A DNA stretch of 64,000 bases from Acidimicrobiales bacterium (GCA_030747595.1 JASLKK010000002.1:185028-249027); one strand, 5' to 3'; counted from the first letter of the stretch, positions 18,055-27,038 are shown. The notes: a model not told the origin generated them from the sequence alone. Numbers and translations: made by a program.

Positions 18055-18576
18055 ATGCCCCGGGCCTTTGCTGCAGGCGACGACGAACTTGTTGAGGCCG
18101 AGCGGCTGATTCGCGATCGCATGGCGGAACTCGACCTCGACCTGCTGTCACTGGCTGCCGTCTCCAATGTGTTTCGCACAGCGACTGCTGTTCGAAATCA
18201 CATGGAGCGCGACGTGCTTCGCCGGCACCAACTCTCGTGGAGCGCATTCACGGTGTTATTCGTGTTGCGCATCTGGGGCTCTCAGGAGTCGCGTCGGCTG
18301 GCAGGTGAGGCTGGGATCTCTGGCGGCACACTTACTGGGGTGCTCGACACACTCGAACGGAAGGGCTTTGCCGAGCGGAGGGCAGTACCCGAGGATCGGC
18401 GCCGTGTTGAAGTGATTCTCACTCCCGCCGGGAACAAGGTGGTCGAAGAGGTCATGCCCGCCTTCAATCGTGAGGAGGCCTTGGTTACCGGCGATCTCAC
18501 GGACGACGAGATGGCGACGCTGGCCCGACTTCTACGCAAGATTCTTCAGACCACTGCAGCCCTCGATAAGCGATGA
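18055..18576 (+). CDS. MarR family transcriptional regulator
   Basis: A 173-residue MarR protein. The winged helix-turn-helix spans about residues 70-135: SWSAFTVLFVLRIWG, RRLAGEAGISGGTLTGVLDTLERKGFAERR, and the wing VPEDRRRVEVILTPAG with the family's DxRxxxVxLT pattern. No ribosome-binding site precedes the ATG, and the transcript may be leaderless. It overlaps the decarboxylase by 4 nt (ATGA). Two operator-like repeats, at 18023 and 19955, place it as the probable repressor of the ligase/SDR pair, itself, and the ring-cleavage genes; MarR proteins such as HpaR/HpcR control homoprotocatechuate pathways. Confidence 0.9.
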   Translation: MPRAFAAGDDELVEAERLIRDRMAELDLDLLSLAAVSNVFRTATAVRNHMERDVLRRHQLSWSAFTVLFVLRIWGSQESRRLAGEAGISGGTLTGVLDTLERKGFAERRAVPEDRRRVEVILTPAGNKVVEEVMPAFNREEALVTGDLTDDEMATLARLLRKILQTTAALDKR

Positions 18577-19955
18577 CCGGTGCGCGGTTCTGGCCGCATG
18601 ATGAGCAGCTGCTCCGGTCGGTCATGGACTGGAGTTGGCGCAGGATCACCGGTGGCCAAAATCCCCAGGCTCGGGCTCGACCGTCCACCGAGTTGGATGC
18701 GGCACTCGGTGACACTTTGGTGCCCGATGGCATCGGCGGTCACGAGGCGTTACGCCTGTTCACCCAGGTGGTGGTCCCGGCTACCCGAGCCCAGGACAAC
18801 CCGATGAACCTGGCCTTCGTGCCCGCCGCCCCCACTGAGGCGGCCCTGGTATTCGACCTGGCTGTCAGCGCGGCCGAGATGTTCGCCGGCACGTGGGAGG
18901 CTGGAGCGGGCGCCATCGCCGCGGAGAATCAGGCTCTGGCCTGGCTAGCTTCGCTGGCCGGTTGGCCGGCCAGCGCCGGCGGGTGTTTCGTGTCGGGGGC
19001 GACCATGGGAAACCTGAGCGCGTTGGTGGCCAGTCGGGAGCGGGCCCGGACGCGTCTTGCCGGGGCAGCACCGCCTCGGTGGCGGTTCGCGGCCACCGGC
19101 GACGCCCATAGTTCGGTCCGGGCCGCCGCGACCGTCATGGACTGCGAGGTGCTGGCCGTGCCCGGAGACGAGCGGGGGCGCATGACCGGCACCGCCCTCG
19201 CGGAGGTGCTGGCCACTCTCGGCCCCGATCCAGTGGCCGAGGGCTTGTTCGCGGTGGTGGTGTCGTCAGGGACCACCAACGCCGGGGTGGTTGATGACAT
19301 CGCCGGGGTGGCCGAGGTGTGCCGGGCCAATGGACTGTGGTTGCACGTGGACGGTGCCTACGGGGCAGCGGCGATGGTGGCGCCGTCGGTGGCGCCCCTG
19401 TTCGCCGGCATGGAGCACGCCGACTCGTTTGTGGTCGATCCTCATAAGTGGTTGTTCGCTCCCTACGACTGTTGCGCGCTGGTGTACCGCGAACCCGAAC
19501 ACGGGGCGGCGGCCCACTCCCAATTTGCTAATTACCTCGAGGGCGTCGACCGGACGGTGTGGAATCCGGCCGACTTCGCGGTGCACCTCACCCGGCGAGC
19601 CCGGGGCCTACCGTTCTGGTTCTCGCTGGCCACCTACGGCACTGACCGATATCGGGATGCGGTGGAGACAGTGCTAGCCACCACACGGGCGGTGGCCGAC
19701 GAGATCCGGTCCCGGCCCCACCTCCGCCTTGTCATGGAACCCGACCTCTCGGTGGTGTTATTCGAACGGGTGGGGTGGGAGTCGGCCGACTACGAGGCCT
19801 GGTCGGACTATCACGCCCGGGCGGGAAACGTCCTCTGCGTGCCTACACGGTGGGAGGATCGTTCCATGCTCCGGTTCTGCTTCATCAACCCGACCACAGA
19901 CGTTGACGAGGTGGCCTCCGTCCTAGACGGCCTGGCGGACGCACCCCCAGGTTGA
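18573..19955 (+). CDS. PLP-dependent group II decarboxylase (aromatic amino acid decarboxylase type)
   Basis: A 460-residue fold-type I decarboxylase. The PLP lysine is Lys292 in DPHKWLFAPYDC, with WLHVDGAYGAAAMVAP upstream holding the cofactor-ring Asp, and FVSGATMGNLSAL for phosphate contacts. Relatives decarboxylate DOPA, tyrosine, tryptophan, glutamate or 2,4-diaminobutyrate. Its position between a MarR regulator and homoprotocatechuate-type ring-cleavage genes suggests an aromatic amino acid, with the amine handled by the nearby glutamine-synthetase-like ligase. Substrate is inferred. The stop codon overlaps the first base of the strong operator at 19955. Confidence 0.85.
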   Translation: MTGARFWPHDEQLLRSVMDWSWRRITGGQNPQARARPSTELDAALGDTLVPDGIGGHEALRLFTQVVVPATRAQDNPMNLAFVPAAPTEAALVFDLAVSAAEMFAGTWEAGAGAIAAENQALAWLASLAGWPASAGGCFVSGATMGNLSALVASRERARTRLAGAAPPRWRFAATGDAHSSVRAAATVMDCEVLAVPGDERGRMTGTALAEVLATLGPDPVAEGLFAVVVSSGTTNAGVVDDIAGVAEVCRANGLWLHVDGAYGAAAMVAPSVAPLFAGMEHADSFVVDPHKWLFAPYDCCALVYREPEHGAAAHSQFANYLEGVDRTVWNPADFAVHLTRRARGLPFWFSLATYGTDRYRDAVETVLATTRAVADEIRSRPHLRLVMEPDLSVVLFERVGWESADYEAWSDYHARAGNVLCVPTRWEDRSMLRFCFINPTTDVDEVASVLDGLADAPPG

Positions 19956-19976
19956 ATCATTTGGTCCCAAATGATT
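19955..19976. promoter_or_regulatory. Perfect 22-bp palindrome, candidate MarR operator before the ring-cleavage genes
   Basis: AATCATTTGG, spacer TC, then CCAAATGATT: both 10-nt arms are exact. It begins at the decarboxylase stop and lies 52 nt before the extradiol dioxygenase gene. Size and symmetry fit MarR-dimer operators, and a weaker copy lies before the MarR gene. The A+T-rich arms contrast with the surrounding sequence. There is no T-run, so it is unlikely to be a terminator. Confidence 0.65.
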
Positions 19977-20028
19977 AGGGTTGACGACATGCAGCCTTCG
20001 CCAATAATCACCAACCGAGGTCTCGACC

Positions 20029-20913
20029 ATGGGTGAGATCGTCGGTGCAGCCGTTGTCTCACATGTCCCACCCATAGTCATGCCGGAAGCTCTCCGGCGG
20101 GAACTCAATGATGGCAACGACTTCTCACTCGTGGAGGGGCTTCATCGGCTGCGTACAGAGTGCCTAGATCGCGTGAAGCCCGACACCGTTGTCGTATTCG
20201 ATACGCACTGGTTCACGACCGTGGAGCACGTGGTCACCTCTCACGAGCGACGGGCAGGCAAGTTCACATCCGACGAGTTGCCTCGGGGGATGTCCCAGGT
20301 CCCCTACGACATGCCCGGCGATCCTGACCTAGCCCTCTTGGTCGATTCCCTAGCGTCCGCTCGAGATGACACCAGAGTCCTGGCTAGCGACGATCCCTAC
20401 CTGCCGGTTCATTACCCGACGATTAATCTTCTCGGGTTTCTTCAGGGCGACGAAAGGTGGATGTCGGTTGGGGTCTGCCAAACGGCGACTCCAGAGGATT
20501 TCCTGCTCTTTGGCAACCTCTTGGCTCAGGCGATCGACATGTCCGACCGGCGCGTTGTTCTGCTCGCCTCTGGGGGATTGAGCCACCGCTTCTGGCCTTT
20601 GATGGAGTTCGCCGACCATGAATCGGCTTCCCTCGACAACATTCGGACTCCGGAAGCCCGCGAAGCCGATGAGAAGGTGCTTCGATGGTGGGAGCAAGGA
20701 GACCACCGTCAAGTGATTGAGTACCAGCCGGAATACAGAAGGCATGCCCCCGAGGGCTTCTTTGGCCATTACCTGATGATGGTCGGGGCAATCGGTGGGA
20801 GTGCTTGCAGTGCGGCCGGCTTTCGGTATTCGGAGTACGAATCAGCAGCCGGGACTGGCCAGGTGCACATGTGGTTCGAAAAGCCTGTCAGTGGCTGGAC
20901 CGCCCAGAAGTAG
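20029..20913 (+). CDS. Class III extradiol dioxygenase, 3,4-dihydroxyphenylacetate 2,3-dioxygenase-like
   Basis: A 294-residue LigB-fold extradiol dioxygenase. Two expected Fe(II)-ligand histidines are visible: His12 (VVSHVPPI) and His60 (VVFDTHWFTTVEHVV), followed by the HpaD-like block near residues 75-95 (GKFTSDELPRGM). It would open the ring of homoprotocatechuate or a related catechol to a semialdehyde in the cytoplasm. It is the first gene after the 22-bp palindrome and is followed at short distance by an FAH-family gene, as in hpa/hpc clusters. A different catechol remains possible. Confidence 0.82.
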   Translation: MGEIVGAAVVSHVPPIVMPEALRRELNDGNDFSLVEGLHRLRTECLDRVKPDTVVVFDTHWFTTVEHVVTSHERRAGKFTSDELPRGMSQVPYDMPGDPDLALLVDSLASARDDTRVLASDDPYLPVHYPTINLLGFLQGDERWMSVGVCQTATPEDFLLFGNLLAQAIDMSDRRVVLLASGGLSHRFWPLMEFADHESASLDNIRTPEAREADEKVLRWWEQGDHRQVIEYQPEYRRHAPEGFFGHYLMMVGAIGGSACSAAGFRYSEYESAAGTGQVHMWFEKPVSGWTAQK

Positions 20914-20945
20914 ACGACTCACAAACCGGATTAGGTAGGAAGTTC

Positions 20946-21794
20946 GTGCAAATAGCAAATGTGGAAGGACGAGGGTCGCTGATCATCGACGGTCGGATAG
21001 TCGACGTCGAGTCGGCAACCGCTGGAGAGATCTCGAGTGACCCGATGGAACTCGTTGATCTCAGGAATCATCCCCTGCTGGCCCAGGTTCAACCGGATGG
21101 TGAGGCTCAGGAGATCGACGAGTCCGACCTAGGACCACCGGTGCCAAGACCCGGAAAGATCATTGCCATTGCGATCAACTACCGAAGCCATGCAGAGGAG
21201 GCGAACAAGGCCATTCCGACCGAACCGCATGTGATGGTCAAATTTTCCACTTGCATCACGGGTCCGCACGACGATGTGTTTATGCATGACCTAGAGATGG
21301 TCGATTATGAGGTTGAACTCGTCCTAGCCATTGGCCGTAGCGGCATCCGGATTCCGAGATCAGCGGCTTGGGATCACATCGCTGGGCTGACGGTAGGCAA
21401 CGATGTGAGCGACCGAAACGAGCAGTTCCGGCCTCCAATTCGGCAGTTCTCCATGGCAAAGAGCTATGACCGATTCGGACCCATTGGCCCGGTCCTTGTT
21501 ACCCCAGACGATCTTCCGAATCGCGACGACCTCGAAATATCTCTGACCGTCGATGGCGAACTTCGCCAGCAGGCAAGAACCGGTGACTTCATCTTTTCTG
21601 TACCGGTTCTGATCGAATGGCTGTCCCGGTACGTCACGCTAGAAGTGGGCGACTTGATCTTTACGGGAACAACTGGTGGCGTCGGCGATTCGATGGATCC
21701 CCCCACCTACCTGCAAGACGGTCAGGTAGTCGAGGCCGCCATCGAGGGGATCGGGACGATCCGAAATCGATTTGTTGCCGGAGATCCTTCATGA
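20946..21794 (+). CDS. Fumarylacetoacetate hydrolase family protein (HpaG/HpcE-like)
   Basis: A 282-residue FAH-family enzyme. The metal-binding pattern is present: IAINYRSHAEE, then MVDYEVELVLAIGR with the ExE pair, and the C-terminal GDLIFTGTTGGVG. Members isomerise, decarboxylate or hydrolyse the ring-cleavage product. The GTG start has GGTAGGAAG just upstream; longer readings run back into the dioxygenase gene. Overlaps the cupin gene by 4 nt. The family is broad, so the exact step (isomerase/decarboxylase versus acylpyruvate hydrolase) cannot be fixed. Confidence 0.87.
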   Translation: MQIANVEGRGSLIIDGRIVDVESATAGEISSDPMELVDLRNHPLLAQVQPDGEAQEIDESDLGPPVPRPGKIIAIAINYRSHAEEANKAIPTEPHVMVKFSTCITGPHDDVFMHDLEMVDYEVELVLAIGRSGIRIPRSAAWDHIAGLTVGNDVSDRNEQFRPPIRQFSMAKSYDRFGPIGPVLVTPDDLPNRDDLEISLTVDGELRQQARTGDFIFSVPVLIEWLSRYVTLEVGDLIFTGTTGGVGDSMDPPTYLQDGQVVEAAIEGIGTIRNRFVAGDPS

Positions 21795-22162
21795 TCGTCG
21801 TGACCGGTGGTGACCGAGACAGCAGCTACGGGGGGTTGTTCACCGGGCATGTCGAACTAGAGATGCTCAATGCGACAGCAGACGATCAGGAACCTGACAC
21901 AGCTCTGGTCCATTTCCACTCTGGAGCGGTGACCAACTGGCACCATCATCCCGGTGGGCAACTGCTTTTTGTCGTATCCGGTGAAGCCCGTGTAGGAACG
22001 TCTGCCGATGGAGCAGTCACGATCAACCCTGGCCACCTCGTCGTTGCCCCACCAGGTGAGGCCCACTGGCATGGGGCGATGGACGGATCTGATTGCACCC
22101 TGCTCGCAGTCACATGGGGGACGACTTGTTGGCATGACGCAGTACCGGACCTAGCCCACTAG
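21791..22162 (+). CDS. Small cupin-domain protein
   Basis: A single-domain cupin of 123 residues. Motif 1 is WHHHPGGQLLFVVSGEARVG at about 40-59 and motif 2 is PGEAHWHGA near 90-98, giving four candidate metal-ligand histidines. ATG within the FAH stop (ATGA overlap); the next gene begins 4 nt after its stop. Such cupins in aromatic clusters act as isomerases, tautomerases or small dioxygenases. No specific reaction can be assigned. Confidence 0.82.
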   Translation: MIVVTGGDRDSSYGGLFTGHVELEMLNATADDQEPDTALVHFHSGAVTNWHHHPGGQLLFVVSGEARVGTSADGAVTINPGHLVVAPPGEAHWHGAMDGSDCTLLAVTWGTTCWHDAVPDLAH

Positions 22163-22166
22163 GGAC

Positions 22167-23567
22167 GTGCCGCAGGTCGCAATAATCGGTTGTGGGCCGG
22201 TCGGCGCTCTACTGGCGAACCTTCTAGGACAAGCCGGAGTGGAGACAGCAGTCCACGAGGCCGCTATGGATGAATATCCGCTTCCTCGGGCCTGTCATCT
22301 GGACGCGGAGATCATGAGGATCTTCCAGGGTGCGGGCCTTTCGGACCAGGTAGAACAACTCGTTGAACCAAGCCGAGGGATGGAGTTCGTCGACTCCGCA
22401 GGGGAGAGGCTCTTCACCTACGAGGACTTTGAGAGGTCGCCGATACTCGGGTGGTTCGAGGACTACGTATTTCAACAGCCGCAACTAGATCGCGTTCTTC
22501 GTGAAGGCCTCGAGAGATTCCCTGAGGTCGAGTTGTTCCTTGGTTCAGAGGTAACCGACCTGGATTCCGTCGATGCGCAGTTCGTCGTTGCCTGCGACGG
22601 AGCCTCGAGCAACACCCGCCGCAACCTGGGTATCGGTCTGGCGGACTGGGGCTTCGACCAGTACTGGCTTGTAGTGGATCTGATGCTTGACGGCGATGTC
22701 GGCCTACCTTCGGTGATCCAGCAGGTTTGTGATGCGGGTAGGCCGGCGACCTACGTGCCTTCCGCTCATGGCCATCACCGCTGGGAGTTTCAGCTCATGG
22801 ACGGTGAGAGCCACGAAGAGTTCGAAGACCATCGAAGAGTTCGCGAACTACTCCGACCATGGCTTCCCGGGGATGGCGGGGAAATCGTTCGAGCCGCCGC
22901 CTACCGGTTCCACGCAGTCGTGGCTGAAAGCTGGCGGGATGGCCGTGTTTTTCTGGCTGGCGACGCGGCTCATCAGATGCCGCCGTTCATCGGCCAAGGG
23001 ATGTGTTCAGGAATTCGTGATGCCGCCAATCTCGCCTGGAAATTGAAGTCGGTCCTCCAGCACGCGGCTCCCGAGGAAATCCTGGAGAGCTACGAAATGG
23101 AGCGTCGTAGCCATGTAGAGAGATGCATAGCCATGTCGATCGAAGCCGGGCGCATCGTCTCAGGACAGATCACAGCGTTTCCCGCTCCTGATGTGAACGA
23201 CACGGAGCGGTGGTCGCGTCTTCCGCCGCTAACGGAGGGGGTCTTCTCTTCAGGGCCTGACGACAGAATCGGACATCAGGCACGGCAACCAAGGGTCCTG
23301 GCCAATGGGTCACCGGCGCTGCTCGACGATGTTGGCGGCTCGGACTGGTATTTACTGTCCCGGGTGCCTCATCAGGCAGGGAACTGGTGTGAAACGGTCC
23401 TTGTTGACGATCTGGTTGATCTAGACGGCGACCTTGATCTCCTCCTCGCTGGACAGGCAGCAGTCCTCATCCGCCCAGATCGCTATGTCTTTGGCACGGC
23501 AGACGAGGATTCCATTGGCGAACTTGTCGCGGCTGCGGAACGCCTGGTCTTCGGTGGAGGTAGTTGA
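22167..23567 (+). CDS. FAD-dependent aromatic hydroxylase (MhpA/PheA-TfdB family)
   Basis: A 466-residue class A flavoprotein monooxygenase. The N-terminal FAD loop is IIGCGPVGALLANLLGQAG, followed by RACHLDAEIMRIFQ as in MhpA-type 3-(3-hydroxyphenyl)propionate hydroxylases; the second FAD motif is GDAAHQMPPFIGQGMCSGIRD near 270-290. The C-terminal third is a thioredoxin-like domain typical of the group. It would hydroxylate a phenolic acid to the catechol opened by the upstream dioxygenase, using NAD(P)H. GTG start 4 nt after the cupin. It ends 6 nt from the convergent P450. Confidence 0.88.
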   Translation: MPQVAIIGCGPVGALLANLLGQAGVETAVHEAAMDEYPLPRACHLDAEIMRIFQGAGLSDQVEQLVEPSRGMEFVDSAGERLFTYEDFERSPILGWFEDYVFQQPQLDRVLREGLERFPEVELFLGSEVTDLDSVDAQFVVACDGASSNTRRNLGIGLADWGFDQYWLVVDLMLDGDVGLPSVIQQVCDAGRPATYVPSAHGHHRWEFQLMDGESHEEFEDHRRVRELLRPWLPGDGGEIVRAAAYRFHAVVAESWRDGRVFLAGDAAHQMPPFIGQGMCSGIRDAANLAWKLKSVLQHAAPEEILESYEMERRSHVERCIAMSIEAGRIVSGQITAFPAPDVNDTERWSRLPPLTEGVFSSGPDDRIGHQARQPRVLANGSPALLDDVGGSDWYLLSRVPHQAGNWCETVLVDDLVDLDGDLDLLLAGQAAVLIRPDRYVFGTADEDSIGELVAAAERLVFGGGS

Positions 23568-23573
23568 CGGCAG

Positions 23574-24809
23574 TCAGCGAGACTCCTCCAGTTCGAGCGG
23601 CAGGTACTTCAAGCCATTGATGAAGTTCGAACGGATTCGCTCTGGATCGCCCACGAGGTGGATGCGGTCGATGCGCTTTGCGACCTCGTCTAGGAAGACC
23701 CTCACTTCCAACCTGGCCAACCAGGCGCCGAGACAGATATGCGGGCCTCCACCCCCAAAAGTCACGTGTGGATTGGGATCTCTTCCCAGGTCAAGCGTGA
23801 ATGGGTCAGTGAAGGCGCTCTCGTCGTAGTTGGCCGAGATGTACCAGGTAACGACCTTGTCCCCGGCGGAGATAGGTACTCCCGTCAGGGTTGTGTCGCA
23901 GGTAGCGGTTCTCCTGAAATGGATCTGGGGGCAGGCCCATCGAAGGATTTCCTCTGACGCCGTGTCAATCAGGTTGGGGTTTTCTCGTAGCCGGTGCAGT
24001 TGGTCCGGAAATTCGGCCAGAGCCAGGGCGCCGTGGCTGAGGCTGTGGCGAGTGGTCTCATTTCCTGCGATGACCAACAAGAGGAAAAAGGTCTGGAACT
24101 CCCCGGGAGTCAAGGCGTCGGAGCCCGCGAGCATCGAGACCACGTCAGATTCGGGTCTCCTTGTCTTTTCGGCGGCAAGCTGCTGGGCGTATTCGAAGAC
24201 TTTCAGTGAGTTGGGACTTCGAAACGGGAGCAGCCGGTAGGGGTCCGTGTCGTCCTTGTCGTACAACACGTCTGAGAAGTCGGGATCAGCGTGGTAGACG
24301 ACTGAGTCGGCCCAGTGGAACAGTTCTTCGGCATCCCGGTCGGGCACACCGAGCAGTTTGCTGATCATCTGAATCGGGAGGCGTCGAGCGACTGCGTCGA
24401 CGAAGTCGACCTTGCCTTCGGCAAGGGCCTCGTCGATGGTCTCCGCGATGAGGGTGCGAGCTGTGCTCTCCCATTTTTCGATAGCTCGCCGGGTGAAGCT
24501 GCGAGAGACCAGCTTTCTGATTCTCGTGTGCTCGGGAGGGTCGGTTTCCAGCATTGTCCGTCGTGCCTCGCGGGCCTCTGGATCCCTCTCGAGTTCTTCA
24601 AGTTCGGTGCCCCCGACTTGGGAGGAAAAGGTTCGGTGGTCGCGGTGAACCGCCACGAGGTCATCGAGACGCGTGACGGCCCAGAAACCAGAGTTCCCAT
24701 CCGGCTCGTCAAACCATGCGACAGGGTCGTGGGCGCGAAGCATCTTGAACTCGGAATGGGGAACCCGTGTCGCCCATATGTCATTGTCCAGTATCTGGAT
24801 GTCAGGCAT
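23574..24809 (-). CDS. Cytochrome P450 (aromatic region)
   Basis: A 411-residue P450. I-helix IAGNETTRHS, ExxR in EEILRWACP, and heme loop FGGGGPHICLGAW with cysteine ligand at residue 359. I start at the ATG preceded by AAGGGGG; an in-frame ATG 21 nt further upstream has no ribosome-binding site. It is 32 nt downstream of the class I amidotransferase on the same strand, so the two probably form an operon converging on the FAD hydroxylase. No ferredoxin is adjacent. Substrate unknown. Confidence 0.92.
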   Translation of the reverse strand: MPDIQILDNDIWATRVPHSEFKMLRAHDPVAWFDEPDGNSGFWAVTRLDDLVAVHRDHRTFSSQVGGTELEELERDPEAREARRTMLETDPPEHTRIRKLVSRSFTRRAIEKWESTARTLIAETIDEALAEGKVDFVDAVARRLPIQMISKLLGVPDRDAEELFHWADSVVYHADPDFSDVLYDKDDTDPYRLLPFRSPNSLKVFEYAQQLAAEKTRRPESDVVSMLAGSDALTPGEFQTFFLLLVIAGNETTRHSLSHGALALAEFPDQLHRLRENPNLIDTASEEILRWACPQIHFRRTATCDTTLTGVPISAGDKVVTWYISANYDESAFTDPFTLDLGRDPNPHVTFGGGGPHICLGAWLARLEVRVFLDEVAKRIDRIHLVGDPERIRSNFINGLKYLPLELEESR

Positions 24810-24841
24810 CGTCGCCCCCTTCCGGGGCATGGCTCTGTCGG

Positions 24842-25525
24842 CTACTCAAGGAACCAGTCGACTAGGCGGTCTGCCCTTCGGCGGGCGGCAGCCTGACGAT
24901 CGACTGTTTCAGCGATCAGCGGTTCTGGGTCGATATCGAGTTTGGCCAACTCCTCGCGACCCACGGCGACCCAACTGGTGACGATTTCTGGTGTGATCTC
25001 TGGGTGGAACTGCGTGCCAACGCTCTTGCCACAGCGAAAGACCTGGGATGAGACCTCGGACCTGGCAACCTCGACAGAACCGTCGGGTATCGAGAACCGA
25101 TCGTAATGCCATTCGAACCAAGGTCCTGGTGAGACGATTTCTGATTGGTCCGACTCGATTTCGTACCAGCCGATCTCTGGTCGATCCGCTTTGGTTACCT
25201 CACCGCCCAGGGCAGCAGCCAGTACTTGACCACCGAAGCACAGGCCGAGGACGGGCGTGCCAGATCCGTGTGCGTTTCGAACTAGATCAATCTCGCGGTC
25301 AATCCAAGATTCGATAGGCCCTTTTTCGCAGACCGACCATTGGGATCCGAGCACCACGACAAGGTCGTAGATGGTCGGATCGGGAAACTCCTTGGTGGAT
25401 ACAGGGTCGGATGGGTCGTCCAAGACGCGAAAGGGGTGTAGTTCGAAGCCGTGTTCGACAAGTCGTTCGCCGACGCCACCAACCGGGCCGGTTTCGTCGT
25501 GTTCAATAACCAGCACCTTTCCCAC
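24842..25525 (-). CDS. Class I glutamine amidotransferase-fold protein
   Basis: A 227-residue stand-alone class I amidotransferase fold resembling the GMP-synthase glutaminase domain. The triad is visible: Cys96 in GLCFGGQ, and His174 and Glu176 in TQFHPEI. No partner synthetase is adjacent. Stand-alone members include gamma-glutamyl hydrolases, so together with the glutamine-synthetase-like gene at 16608 it may close a glutamylation cycle, paralleling the PuuD-like gene at 4069. That pairing is inference. It is co-directional with the P450 downstream and divergent from the phospholipase D-like gene. Confidence 0.78.
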   Translation of the reverse strand: MGKVLVIEHDETGPVGGVGERLVEHGFELHPFRVLDDPSDPVSTKEFPDPTIYDLVVVLGSQWSVCEKGPIESWIDREIDLVRNAHGSGTPVLGLCFGGQVLAAALGGEVTKADRPEIGWYEIESDQSEIVSPGPWFEWHYDRFSIPDGSVEVARSEVSSQVFRCGKSVGTQFHPEITPEIVTSWVAVGREELAKLDIDPEPLIAETVDRQAAARRRADRLVDWFLE

Positions 25526-25586
25526 GGTTGCGAACCCTATGGCCTTCCGTGCTGGTGATCGCGAGTCTGTGACGTAACTTTCAACC

Positions 25587-26984
25587 GTGGACGAGGCTCT
25601 TGATCGCTATCCGCCACCCGCTCATGCAGCCTTTCCGGTGCGATCGGGGAATCTGGTCGAACCATTGGTTGACGGCGCGGTTGCCTTTGAACGAATTGCC
25701 AGCGCGGTTGAGTTGGCAACAACTTCGGTGTGGGTTTGTGTCGCGTTTCTCGAGGTGGAGGCGCGGTTTCCCGGTGGTAGAGGCACCTTTCTGGAACTAA
25801 TGGACTCTGCGGCGAAGCGTGGAATCGACGTACGTGTGTTGGTCTGGCATCCGGAGGGTCACAGTGTGGGTGCCGCCGACGTTTTTCCTGGTGATAGGAC
25901 CTCGGCTGAACTGCTGGCGGCTCGGGGCACCAGATGGAACGTGCGGTGGGACGCGGTGGGTCAGAATTGTCAGCACCAGAAGGTCTGGTTAGTCGACGCC
26001 GGGACGCCGGATGCGGTGGCTTTCGTGGGGGGCATCAACATCACCCGTGGATCGATGGCCGGCCGGGACCACGCCCAACCTGATCCATCGCTCGGATTCG
26101 CGCCCGGTGAGCGGTACTCCAATATCCACGACGTGCACTGCCGGTTGCAGGGCCCATGTGTGGCTGACGTCCACGACAACTTCGTGATGCGATGGAACGG
26201 GGCGTCCGAACGCGACCGATTGCACGGCTCGTGGTCCGGCGATCAGCCCGACGGCCGCACCGATGACTTGGTGGAGTGGCGTCCGGCGGAGGTGCCTCTG
26301 TCGGCCGGGGCGACCACGGCGCAGATCCAGCGCAGTGTCCTTCCCGGGTTGTACGACGAGCTACCGGATGGTGAGAACGCCGTGCGGGAGCAGTACCTGT
26401 CGGCCATCGCCGGGGCGAGGGACTACATCTACATCGAGGATCAGGTGCTGCTCAGCCGGGTCGTTCTGGTGGCGCTGCGTGAGGCGCTGGACCGGGGGGT
26501 GCTGGTCGTTGCGTCGGTGCCCGGCGATCCGATGCCTGAGCTGGCTGCGGCGCGCTCCCATCCGGGTATCGCCGCGGGTTACGAGGCTTTGGCTGCCCTC
26601 GGGGCCTATGACGGGTTTTGCTTGTCGGCTCCAGCGGTGCGCCGGGAGTGGGGCGTCGAGGAGGTGTACGTACATGCCAAGACGGCGGTGGTCGACGACA
26701 TGTGGGCGACCATCGGTTCGACGAACCTGGTGTTCAGCTCGTTCCAAGGCGACACAGAGATGAATGTGTCGTTCTGGGACCCGGCCGGTGATGACGGCGT
26801 GGCTTGGGCGTTGCGGGTACGACAGGTGGACGAGCAGGGGGGCTTCGACTCGTCGGGGATGGACGGACGGTCCGCGCTGGCTCGTCTCATCGAGGTGGCC
26901 CGGGCCAACGCTGCGGTCCGGGCGGCCGGAGGTTCTTGGGGCGGCTTCGCCTGCGCCATCGACCCCACTGGGTGGGCTACCTGA
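25587..26984 (+). CDS. Phospholipase D-like protein with two HKD motifs
   Basis: A 465-residue protein with both HxK(x)4D motifs of the phospholipase D superfamily: His130/Lys132/Asp137 (QHQKVWLVDA) and His363/Lys365/Asp370 (VHAKTAVVDD), each followed by a Gly/Ser/Asn segment (VGGINITRGS; IGSTNLVFSSF). The paired motifs form one active site for phosphodiester hydrolysis or transfer. There is no signal peptide or membrane segment, so it is either cytoplasmic or peripheral. GTG start. It resembles PLD/cardiolipin-synthase relatives rather than nucleases; substrate uncertain. Confidence 0.85.
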   Translation: MDEALDRYPPPAHAAFPVRSGNLVEPLVDGAVAFERIASAVELATTSVWVCVAFLEVEARFPGGRGTFLELMDSAAKRGIDVRVLVWHPEGHSVGAADVFPGDRTSAELLAARGTRWNVRWDAVGQNCQHQKVWLVDAGTPDAVAFVGGINITRGSMAGRDHAQPDPSLGFAPGERYSNIHDVHCRLQGPCVADVHDNFVMRWNGASERDRLHGSWSGDQPDGRTDDLVEWRPAEVPLSAGATTAQIQRSVLPGLYDELPDGENAVREQYLSAIAGARDYIYIEDQVLLSRVVLVALREALDRGVLVVASVPGDPMPELAAARSHPGIAAGYEALAALGAYDGFCLSAPAVRREWGVEEVYVHAKTAVVDDMWATIGSTNLVFSSFQGDTEMNVSFWDPAGDDGVAWALRVRQVDEQGGFDSSGMDGRSALARLIEVARANAAVRAAGGSWGGFACAIDPTGWAT

Positions 26985-27038
26985 GTAGAGAAACGGGCCC
27001 TCCGCGCCGCTGTCACAGGGCGCGTCTACGTTCGACGC

